A stretch of 6,359 nt of DNA, taken from assembly GCA_039586575.1 (NCBI GenBank), contig JBDHKD010000113.1, positions 1 to 6,359 on the forward strand, given 5' to 3'. Positions 1 to 4,778 of this stretch are shown piece after piece. Each line of letters begins with the position of its first letter. Position 1 is the stretch's first letter. The notes below the pieces were generated by a model. The model had not been told where the DNA came from and made no database searches. It saw only the letters and a list, made by a program, of their open reading frames with translations. Made by a program: the position numbers and the translations under genes. Source of the stretch: G020344215 sp039586575. GTDB taxonomy: Bacteria; Gemmatimonadota; Gemmatimonadetes; Palauibacterales; KS3-K002.

Positions 1-1
1 G

Positions 2-253
2 CTGATGCTGCTGGCGGACGAGCCGACCGGCAACCTGGACTCGAAGAACGGCGGCGCGGTGATGGACCTGTTGAAGGATCTGCATCGGGAGGGCGGCACG
101 ATCTGCATGGTCACGCACGACCCGCGCTACGCGCATTACGCCGATCGCACGGTCAACCTGTTCGACGGTCAGATCATCAGCGAGACCAACGGTGAGGACG
201 CTGCAACCGGCGTGGCCAGCCTGGAGACCGGCGATATCGGCCCGCTGCACTGA
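2..253 (+). CDS. ABC transporter ATP-binding protein, C-terminal part (LolD/MacB/FtsE type)
   Basis: Partial gene cut by the left window edge; only the last 83 codons are present, ending in TGA at 251-253. The visible part begins inside the Walker B strand (LLADEP), followed by the D-loop GNLDS and the H-loop histidine in MVTHD, which are the C-terminal half of an ABC nucleotide-binding domain. The ADEPTGNLDS and MVTHDP wording is typical of the LolD/MacB/FtsE branch, whose ATPases drive FtsX/MacB-like permeases in lipoprotein release, efflux or envelope processes. A short acidic tail follows the last strand (LFDGQI), so the protein ends at the usual place. The partner permease is not in view and would lie upstream or elsewhere. 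The gene converges on the SDR gene with only two bases between stop codons and no terminator hairpin between them. Family is secure; the transported substrate cannot be told. Confidence 0.9.
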   Translation: MMLLADEPTGNLDSKNGGAVMDLLKDLHREGGTICMVTHDPRYAHYADRTVNLFDGQIISETNGEDAATGVASLETGDIGPLH

Positions 254-255
254 GG

Positions 256-1026
256 TCAGGCTTTCATACGCGTACGCACCGTGGCCAGGCCGCCGTCGAT
301 GCCCAGGACCTGGCCGGTCACCCAATCGTTGCCCGGTTCGAGCAGCCAGGCGATGGCTGAAGCCACGTCTACCGGTTGCCCGAGACGGCCCGCGGCGTGC
401 ATGGCGATCGATACCCGCTCGCCGACCTCGCTGCCGGTGATCGCCGCGGTCTGGGCCGTGCGCACCAGCCCGGGCGCCACCGCGTTCACCCGAATGCCGT
501 AGCCGCCGTAGCTCGCCGCCGCCGCCCTCACCAGGCCGTCGATACCCGCCTTCGCCGCCGCGATCGCCTCGTGGTTCGCCAGCCCGACGCGTGCCGCCGC
601 CGATGACACCAGCACAATCACTCCGCCTCGCTTCATCATGGCACGGGTGGCCGCCCGCACCGTGGCGAAGGCCGACCCAAGGTTGCGCGTCAGGGTCTCC
701 TGCCATTGCTCCTCGCTCGTCAGATGAGCGGGCTTCAAGAACACGGAGCCCACACAGTTGGCGGCCCCGTCCAGCTGGCCGTACGCTTCGCCGGTCTGAG
801 CAACCCAGCGCTCGACGTCAGCGAATCGTGTCGCATCACCGGCCTGCCACCGCGCCCCCAATTCGTTCGCCAATCCCTCGAGCTTCTCCGGGTCGCGTCC
901 GGCCAGCATCAGCCGCGCATCCGACTCGGCGAGCCGTCGCGCCAAAGCAGCGCCGATTCCCCCGGTCGCGCCGAGGATCAAGTGCACCGCCCCGTTCTCG
1001 AGCCCACGGCCCTCAGTATGTCTCAT
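256..1026 (-). CDS. Atypical short-chain dehydrogenase/reductase (SDR) lacking the catalytic Tyr
   Basis: A 256-residue Rossmann-fold protein of classical SDR size. Seen: nucleotide-binding glycine motif GATGGIG (residues 19-25), an NCVG segment (90-93) in place of NNAG, Asn115, a serine strand with Ser142, Lys159, the post-catalytic VNAVAPGLVRT segment, and a C-terminal VTGQVLGIDGG strand. The usual YxxxK reads IAAAK, so position 155 (codon ATC, 562-564 reversed) is Ile. The protein may therefore bind NAD(P) without normal SDR redox chemistry, or use another proton donor. The start at 1026 is chosen because GGGGGA lies seven bases upstream and it leaves a normal N-terminus; ATGs at 1041 and 1068 are possible, the last reading through a GC palindrome. 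SDR genes are often found beside photolyase/B12-regulator clusters (from memory), so a link to the light response is plausible, but the substrate is unknown. Confidence 0.85.
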   Translation of the reverse strand: MRHTEGRGLENGAVHLILGATGGIGAALARRLAESDARLMLAGRDPEKLEGLANELGARWQAGDATRFADVERWVAQTGEAYGQLDGAANCVGSVFLKPAHLTSEEQWQETLTRNLGSAFATVRAATRAMMKRGGVIVLVSSAAARVGLANHEAIAAAKAGIDGLVRAAAASYGGYGIRVNAVAPGLVRTAQTAAITGSEVGERVSIAMHAAGRLGQPVDVASAIAWLLEPGNDWVTGQVLGIDGGLATVRTRMKA

Positions 1027-1046
1027 CACCCTGTCCCCCATGTAAC

Positions 1047-1065
1047 GCCGCCCGCAGCGGGCGGC
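1047..1065. repeat. GC-rich perfect inverted repeat upstream of the SDR start
   Basis: GCCGCCCGC and GCGGGCGGC flank a single A, giving a 19-base perfect palindrome. With the SDR start at 1026 it lies in the 5' leader of the SDR transcript, about 20 bases before the start codon, where a stable hairpin could affect translation. No T-tract follows on either strand, so it does not look like an intrinsic terminator. It could also simply be coding DNA if the ATG at 1068 is used. Confidence 0.5.
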
Positions 1066-1167
1066 CATGTATCATGCCGCTGTGCATACGGGGAGAGGGT
1101 GAGTGAACCACACCCCCTCCCCGCTCTATCGCCCAACCGTCCCGTTTCGCACCGCTGATCTCGAAGT

Positions 1168-1201
1168 CAGACGGTCGTGGCCGTCTGTTGTTACTTTCCT
1201 T
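1168..1201 (+). terminator. Possible intrinsic terminator-like hairpin (+ strand)
   Basis: CAGACGG and CCGTCTG form a 7-bp stem around a 6-base loop (1168-1187), followed on the + strand by a T-rich stretch, TTGTTACTTTCCTT. The shape suits a weak rho-independent terminator for + strand transcription, but no + strand gene ends just upstream. On the minus strand, the direction of both neighbours, no T-tract follows. It may end a small RNA or readthrough, or only be a structured spacer. Confidence 0.3.
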
Positions 1202-1302
1202 GCGCCGTCACCAACGCCACGCCTTCGCAGCTCAAAACCGGTGCGGCTACTCTACAGCATCTATGATCAACGCTCACGACCTGGTGGCCGCAGCGGAATC
1301 GT

Positions 1303-1821
1303 CTAGTCGCTCTCCGGCAGTATGACCGAATCGATGACGTGAATCACGCCGTTGCTCGCCATGATGTCGGTCTTCACGATCCGCGCTTCGTTGATCCGCG
1401 CCTCGCCGTCCTTCACCGAGAACTTGACCTGCTGGCCCTGCGCGGTCTGCGCGTAGGACATCCCTACCACATCTTCGGCCATCAACTTGCCGGGTACGAC
1501 GTGATAGGTGAGGATCGCCACGAGCTGCTCACGATTCTCGGGCTTCAGCAACTCCTCCACCGTACCGGCCGGCAGCTTGGCGAACGCCTCGTCGGTCGGC
1601 GCGAAGACCGTGAACGGACCCTCCTCCTGTAGCGTGCCGACCAGGCCGGCCGCCTGAACCGCCGCGACCAGCGTCTGGAACGAGCCGGCGGAGATCGCCG
1701 TCTCGACGATGTCCTTGTCTGGGTTGTGCGACGACATGTAACCGTGCTGCGCCGAGGCAGGGCCCGCGAGCGCCGCGACGGCCGCGAGCGCGATCAGCGA
1801 GCTTAGCGTGCGAGACTTCAT
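1303..1821 (-). CDS. Secreted fasciclin (FAS1) domain protein
   Basis: A 172-residue exported protein with one FAS1 domain. Residues 1-24 form a Sec signal peptide: MKSR, a hydrophobic Leu/Ala core, then the cleavage motif ASA before Gln25. The FAS1 domain covers about residues 36-169 and shows the family signatures: GPFTVFAPTDEAF (68-80, H1 box), YHVVPGK (106-112), and NGVIHVIDSVILP (157-169, H2 box). Length is normal for bacterial single-FAS1 proteins, which are periplasmic or surface proteins linked to adhesion or matrix contact; the ligand is not known. The start is well supported by GGAGG (1828-1832) six bases before the ATG. It lies 57 bases downstream of DUF378 on the same strand with no clear promoter between, so the two are probably co-transcribed. 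From memory, FAS1 genes recur in bacterial light and singlet-oxygen stress regulons, which fits this location. Confidence 0.95.
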   Translation of the reverse strand: MKSRTLSSLIALAAVAALAGPASAQHGYMSSHNPDKDIVETAISAGSFQTLVAAVQAAGLVGTLQEEGPFTVFAPTDEAFAKLPAGTVEELLKPENREQLVAILTYHVVPGKLMAEDVVGMSYAQTAQGQQVKFSVKDGEARINEARIVKTDIMASNGVIHVIDSVILPESD

Positions 1822-1827
1822 GGTTTT

Positions 1828-1832
1828 CCTCC
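1828..1832 (-). promoter_or_regulatory. Shine-Dalgarno of the fasciclin gene
   Basis: GGAGG on the minus strand, within AAAGGAGGAAAA, six bases from the ATG at 1821. A near-perfect ribosome binding site that predicts strong translation and fixes the start. Confidence 0.85.
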
Positions 1833-1878
1833 TTTAGTTCGACTAGGTAGTAAACTGTACAGCGTTGACGCGTTCGTA

Positions 1879-2094
1879 CTACTCGTAACGTGCCCAGGCC
1901 AGCGCCCAACGCTTCTGGATCTCTCGCCAACTCAGCGCCTGATAGAGCGCCGCGAGACCGACCAAGACGTAGATGGCCCGCCCGAGCTCACCGACGAGGG
2001 CCGCCACGATGTCCCAATCGAACGCACCGACCAACCCCCAGTTCAGACCACCGATCACCAAAACGACCGCAGCGATCACGTCCAGCGTCTTCAT
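1879..2094 (-). CDS. DUF378 family small membrane protein
   Basis: A 71-residue protein of the DUF378 family (normal length about 65-80). Seen: a first hydrophobic helix at about residues 5-24 ending in the family signature GGLNWGLVG (15-23), a short loop with FDWD, then RAIYVLVGLAALYQ (39-52) as the second membrane helix, and a basic/aromatic C-terminal tail. The function of DUF378 is unknown; it is an inner-membrane protein often found in stress-related settings. The start at 2094 is chosen because GGAGG (2102-2106) sits seven bases upstream and the family begins with MKxLD; a longer frame open from 2187 would only add a polar, Ser/Arg-rich leader lying in the regulatory region. It is the first gene of the leftward unit DUF378-FAS1, under the promoter at 2186-2214. 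Confidence 0.92.
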   Translation of the reverse strand: MKTLDVIAAVVLVIGGLNWGLVGAFDWDIVAALVGELGRAIYVLVGLAALYQALSWREIQKRWALAWARYE

Positions 2095-2101
2095 TGCAGA
2101 G

Positions 2102-2106
2102 CCTCC
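2102..2106 (-). promoter_or_regulatory. Shine-Dalgarno of the DUF378 gene
   Basis: GGAGG on the minus strand, seven bases before the ATG at 2094. It decides between this start and the in-frame ATG at 2187. Confidence 0.85.
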
Positions 2107-2166
2107 TTGGCGTCGACTGTCTGACCGGGCCGAGCCTCCCGTTTCGAGCGGGGCACCGGGCTTCGG

Positions 2167-2182
2167 TGTCAAGCACTTGTCG
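2167..2182. repeat. Operator-like element, copy A
   Basis: TGTCAAGCACTTGTCG, an imperfect dyad (half-site about YGWCAAG, two-base centre, CTTGWCR). It spans the predicted start point of the leftward transcript. Copy B lies 42 bp to the right and matches at 14 of 16 bases. Probable binding site for a dimeric regulator, most simply the adjacent MerR-type protein; the binding protein is inferred. Confidence 0.55.
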
Positions 2183-2185
2183 AGC

Positions 2186-2214
2186 AATATACCGGGGCGT
2201 CGCTATAATGTCAA
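2186..2214 (-). promoter_or_regulatory. Leftward sigma70 promoter for DUF378-FAS1
   Basis: On the minus strand, TTGACA (2209-2214) is a perfect -35 and TATATT (2186-2191) a 5/6 -10, separated by exactly 17 bases. The predicted transcript begins near 2179 and gives a leader of about 85 bases. It is the best promoter in the window. Its -35 is fully contained in one of the two repeated operator-like elements, and its start site lies in the other. Confidence 0.75.
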
Positions 2215-2224
2215 GGATTTGTCG
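2209..2224. repeat. Operator-like element, copy B
   Basis: TGTCAAGGATTTGTCG, 14/16 identical to copy A in the same orientation, centre-to-centre 42 bp, about four helical turns, so both faces align. It covers the leftward -35 (2209-2214) and ends 11 bases before the rightward -35. Position suggests repression of the leftward promoter, possibly with looping or cooperativity between copies. Confidence 0.55.
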
Positions 2225-2235
2225 GTTTACATATC

Positions 2236-2264
2236 TTGACAAACGATGGACGGTACTCTAGCTT
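2236..2264 (+). promoter_or_regulatory. Rightward promoter for the B12 regulator-photolyase operon
   Basis: TTGACA (2236-2241) is a consensus -35; 17 bases later lies TAGCTT (2259-2264), a weak -10 with 3/6 match. Transcription would start near 2271 and give a leader of about 49 bases before the ATG at 2320. The weak -10 with perfect -35 fits a regulated promoter. TTTACA (2226-2231) sits 10 bases upstream in register with TTGACA, resembling the tandem direct half-sites reported for CarH operators over the -35. Confidence 0.55.
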
Positions 2265-2307
2265 CCGGCAGGAGAGAGGCGTGCGGGGCCCTGTCGGGTC
2301 GAGCGAC

Positions 2308-2311
2308 GAGG
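2308..2311 (+). promoter_or_regulatory. Likely Shine-Dalgarno of the B12 regulator gene
   Basis: GAGG eight bases before the ATG at 2320. It is weaker than AGGAG (2270-2274) before a GTG at 2281, but that site would fall at the very 5' end of a transcript beginning near 2271. This favours the ATG. Confidence 0.45.
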
Positions 2312-2319
2312 TTTTGTCC

Positions 2320-3288
2320 ATGACGAATGACAGCCAGAACGTCAGACGACACCCGATCCGGGTGGTGGCGCGGCGCACCGGGCTGAGCCGCGACGTGTTG
2401 CGCGCCTGGGAGACGCGCTACGGGGTGGTCGAGCCGGAGCGCACCGCGGGCGGGCAGCGTCTGTACTCGGACGCGGACGTCGAGCGTCTGCGGTTGATGC
2501 ACCAGGCGTTACGCGCGGGTCGGCGGATCGGCCAGGTGGCGGGGCTGCCGACGGACGAGTTGCAGCGCCTGGTGGACGAGGATGCGCAGGCGCCCTCGCC
2601 GGCGGCACAGAGCGTGGCGAATGGCCGCGGCTCGCTGGGCCGCGATCTTCTGGAAGAGAGCCTGCGCGCCGTGGAGCGGATGGACGCCAGGCGCTTGGAG
2701 GAGGTGTTACAGCGGGCGTCGCTGGCGCTGACGGCGGCCGAGTTGATCGATCTGGTCGTGACGCCGCTGATGATCGAGATCGGCGAGCTGTGGTGGAACG
2801 ACAAACTGACGCCGGGCCACGAACGTCTGGCGAGCACCGTGGTGCGGCGGACGCTGGACGGCACGCGATCGACGCTGCACACCTTGAACGGACCCGGCCT
2901 GGTCATCGCCACGCCGGCGGGCCAGCACCACGAGATCGGCGCGATGCTGGCCGCCGCCGCCGCGGCGGCGGCCGGCTGGCGGGTCATCTACATGGGTGCC
3001 GACCTGCCGGCCGACTCGATCGCGACGGCGGTAGAGATGACCGGGGCACGCGCCGTAGCGCTGAGCATCATATACCCGGATGACGATCCGCGCTTGGCGG
3101 AGGAGCTGCGAGAGCTGCGCCGCTTGCTTCCCGATCAGGTGACGGTCATTGTTGGCGGGCAGGCGGCGGGTGGGTACCGTGGGGTCTTGGAGGAGATGGG
3201 TGCCGTTTGGCTGACCGATGCACCGGCCTTACGCTCGGCGTTGGACCTAGTCATGGCGAGTAGCACGGACGGAGTGGACGCCGCGTGA
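2320..3288 (+). CDS. MerR-family transcriptional regulator with cobalamin-binding domain (CarH/LitR type)
   Basis: A 322-residue regulator like the B12-dependent photoreceptors CarH/LitR, which use adenosylcobalamin to repress light-inducible genes in the dark. Seen: MerR winged helix at about residues 11-80 (TGLSRDVLRAWETRYG, then the GGQRLYS wing), a Pro/Ala linker at about 88-104, a helical B12-cap domain at about 105-190, and a Rossmann B12 domain at about 191-311. In the cap the Wx9EH motif reads W158-x9-E168-R169. In the B12 domain, QHHEIG (202-207) gives the lower cobalt ligand His204, with LS249 and VGG downstream. An eight-Ala run (211-218) follows the ligand. The ATG at 2320 has GAGG eight bases upstream and suits the promoter; a GTG at 2281 with AGGAG is an alternative adding 13 residues. 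The stop overlaps the photolyase start (GTGA), so they form an operon. Regulator class is secure; exact ligand is not. Confidence 0.9.
   Translation: MTNDSQNVRRHPIRVVARRTGLSRDVLRAWETRYGVVEPERTAGGQRLYSDADVERLRLMHQALRAGRRIGQVAGLPTDELQRLVDEDAQAPSPAAQSVANGRGSLGRDLLEESLRAVERMDARRLEEVLQRASLALTAAELIDLVVTPLMIEIGELWWNDKLTPGHERLASTVVRRTLDGTRSTLHTLNGPGLVIATPAGQHHEIGAMLAAAAAAAAGWRVIYMGADLPADSIATAVEMTGARAVALSIIYPDDDPRLAEELRELRRLLPDQVTVIVGGQAAGGYRGVLEEMGAVWLTDAPALRSALDLVMASSTDGVDAA
2953..2972. repeat. Triplet-based 20-base palindrome encoding poly-Ala
   Basis: GCC triplets run into GCG triplets, producing a perfect 20-base inverted repeat inside the regulator gene. It encodes most of an eight-alanine run (residues 211-218) in the helix after the cobalt-ligand loop. 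Such DNA is prone to slippage in units of three, which would change helix length without a frameshift. Confidence 0.7.
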
Positions 3289-4778
3289 CAGCGATGAGCG
3301 ACGGGATGACAGCGGCCCGCGTGCCGGAAACGCGAATCGTGACGTGCAACGATGCACCGGTCCGGGAAGTGGGCGACTACGTCGTCTACTGGATGACGGC
3401 GTTTCGCCGGGTCGAGTGGAACTTCAGCCTGCAGCGTGCGATCGAGTGGGCGCGCGAGTTGAAGAAGCCCTTGCTGGTCCTGGAGGCGTTGCGCTGCGAC
3501 TACCCGTGGGCCAGCGATCGTCTCCAGCGCTTCATCATCGACGGCATGGCTGACAACGCCCGCCGCCTGCAGAAGTCCAGCCTCTCGTACTATGCGTATG
3601 TCGAGCGGCGGCGCGGGGCCGGCCGCGGGCTGTTGAGCGCACTGGCCGAGCGGGCGTGCGTCGTCGTCACCGACGACTACCCGGCATTCTTCCTGCCGCG
3701 CATGCTCGCTGCCGCGGCCCGGCAGTTGTCGGTGCGCCTGGAGAAGGTCGACGGCAACGGGCTCGTGCCGCTGTGTGCGGCCGACCGTGTCTACGAGACC
3801 GCCTACGCTTTCCGGCGCTATCTCCAGCGCACTCTGCCCGGCCAGCTGACCAAGCTCCCCAAGCCACGGCCTGTTAGCCGCCTACAGCTGCCCCGCCTGG
3901 GCCCGTTGCCCGCCGAGATCGCGGACCGCTGGCCCAACTCGGCGCCGGATCTACTGGAGAACGCCAGGCCGGCGCTGGCGGACCTGCCGATCGATCATAC
4001 GGTCAGCGAGACGGAGAGCGAGGGAGGCACGACGGCGGCGCAGAAGACCCTCGACCGCTTTCTCGACACGCGGCTCGCCGCCTACGCCGAGGACCGCAAC
4101 CACCCGGACGAGTCGGTCACCAGCGACCTCTCACCCTACCTCCACTTCGGGCACATCTCCAGCCACCAGGTATTCGCCCAGCTCGTCGAGCGCGAGGACT
4201 GGGACGTCGATCGACTGGCGCCCGAGTCGACGGGAAAGCGGAGCGGCTGGTGGGGTCTGAGTGAGAGCGGCGAGGCGTTCCTCGACCAGCTGATCACCTG
4301 GCGGGAGCTGGGCCTCAACAAATGTGCAGGGCAGGACGACTACGACCGCTACGAGTCGTTGCCCGACTGGGCGCGAGCCACACTAGCGGAGCATGCCGCC
4401 GACCGGCGGCCTTACGTCTACACGCTCGCCGAGTTGGAAGAGGCGAGCACCCACGACCCGATCTGGAACGCGGCGCAGACGCAGCTCGTGCGCGAGGGGC
4501 GTCTGCACAACTACCTGCGGATGTTGTGGGGCAAGAAGATCCTCGAGTGGAGTCCGACACCGCAGGTTTCCGCCGAGACGATGATCGCGCTCAACGACAA
4601 GTATGCGCTCGACGGTCGTGACCCCAACTCGTACAGCGGGATCTTCTGGTGCCTGGGCCGTTACGATCGGCCCTGGGGACCGGAGCGACCGATCTTCGGC
4701 AAGATCCGTTACATGAGCTCGGAGAACACGGCCCGCAAGCTTCGTATCTCCGAATACCTCGCGCGCTACGCGACGTGA
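3285..4778 (+). CDS. Class II CPD photolyase (deoxyribodipyrimidine photo-lyase)
   Basis: A 497-residue flavoprotein that uses blue/near-UV light to split cyclobutane pyrimidine dimers. Seen: the N-terminal class II signature YWM...RRVEWNFSL (35-49), an antenna-type alpha/beta domain to about residue 190, then the all-helical FAD domain. HDPIWNAAQ (from 390), LRMLWGKKILEW (411-422), DPNSYSG (446-452) and RPWGPERPIFGKIRYM (462-477) are class II wording. Trp415, Trp394 and Trp422 have the same spacing as the W381/W360/W388 electron-transfer triad described in the Methanosarcina mazei enzyme (recalled, not aligned). The GTG at 3285 overlaps the regulator stop by four bases with GGAG ten bases upstream; ATGs at 3294 and 3306 are alternatives. 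The gene overlaps the next photolyase in the same way, so all three are translated from one message. Length and motifs look intact. Confidence 0.93.
   Translation: MTAMSDGMTAARVPETRIVTCNDAPVREVGDYVVYWMTAFRRVEWNFSLQRAIEWARELKKPLLVLEALRCDYPWASDRLQRFIIDGMADNARRLQKSSLSYYAYVERRRGAGRGLLSALAERACVVVTDDYPAFFLPRMLAAAARQLSVRLEKVDGNGLVPLCAADRVYETAYAFRRYLQRTLPGQLTKLPKPRPVSRLQLPRLGPLPAEIADRWPNSAPDLLENARPALADLPIDHTVSETESEGGTTAAQKTLDRFLDTRLAAYAEDRNHPDESVTSDLSPYLHFGHISSHQVFAQLVEREDWDVDRLAPESTGKRSGWWGLSESGEAFLDQLITWRELGLNKCAGQDDYDRYESLPDWARATLAEHAADRRPYVYTLAELEEASTHDPIWNAAQTQLVREGRLHNYLRMLWGKKILEWSPTPQVSAETMIALNDKYALDGRDPNSYSGIFWCLGRYDRPWGPERPIFGKIRYMSSENTARKLRISEYLARYAT

Larger units (their letters stand above)
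1027..1302. other. Intergenic region between SDR and fasciclin genes
   Basis: About 275 bases without a convincing gene. It holds the palindrome at 1047-1065 and the hairpin at 1168-1187. A 67-codon + strand reading frame (1103-1306) shows no recognisable domain and has a Pro/Arg/Ser-rich composition as in non-coding GC-rich DNA. I found no convincing -35/-10 pair for the SDR gene on the minus strand, so its promoter is undefined or belongs to an alternative sigma factor. There is no clear intrinsic terminator right after the fasciclin stop codon. Confidence 0.5.

Noticed and set aside
591..1158. Plus-strand frames across the SDR gene (591-1106, 706-1158)
   Set aside because: Opposite a gene with intact Rossmann motifs; composition is Pro/Ser/Arg-rich and no domain is recognised.
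1150..1187. tRNA-like stem-loops CTGA/TCAG and CAGACGG/CCGTCTG
   Set aside because: No acceptor stem, T-loop consensus or CCA arrangement; only two adjacent small hairpins.
2095..2187. N-terminal extension of DUF378
   Set aside because: Adds a Ser/Arg/Pro-rich leader outside the family and begins upstream of the expected transcript start; GGAGG is placed for the ATG at 2094.
2209..2241. Perfect 7-base inverted repeat TGTCAAG...CTTGACA with 19-base spacer
   Set aside because: Explained at least in part by two divergent consensus -35 hexamers (TTGACA on each strand); not listed as a separate operator.
2236..2319. In-frame extension of the B12 regulator to a TTG at 2236 or GTG at 2281
   Set aside because: The TTG is part of the -35 hexamer and could not be transcribed from that promoter. 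The GTG has AGGAG upstream but its site would lie at the very 5' end of the transcript, and the added residues are not part of the MerR domain.
2418..2987. 189-codon minus-strand frame across the B12 regulator
   Set aside because: Ser/Arg-rich shadow of the MerR-B12 coding sequence.
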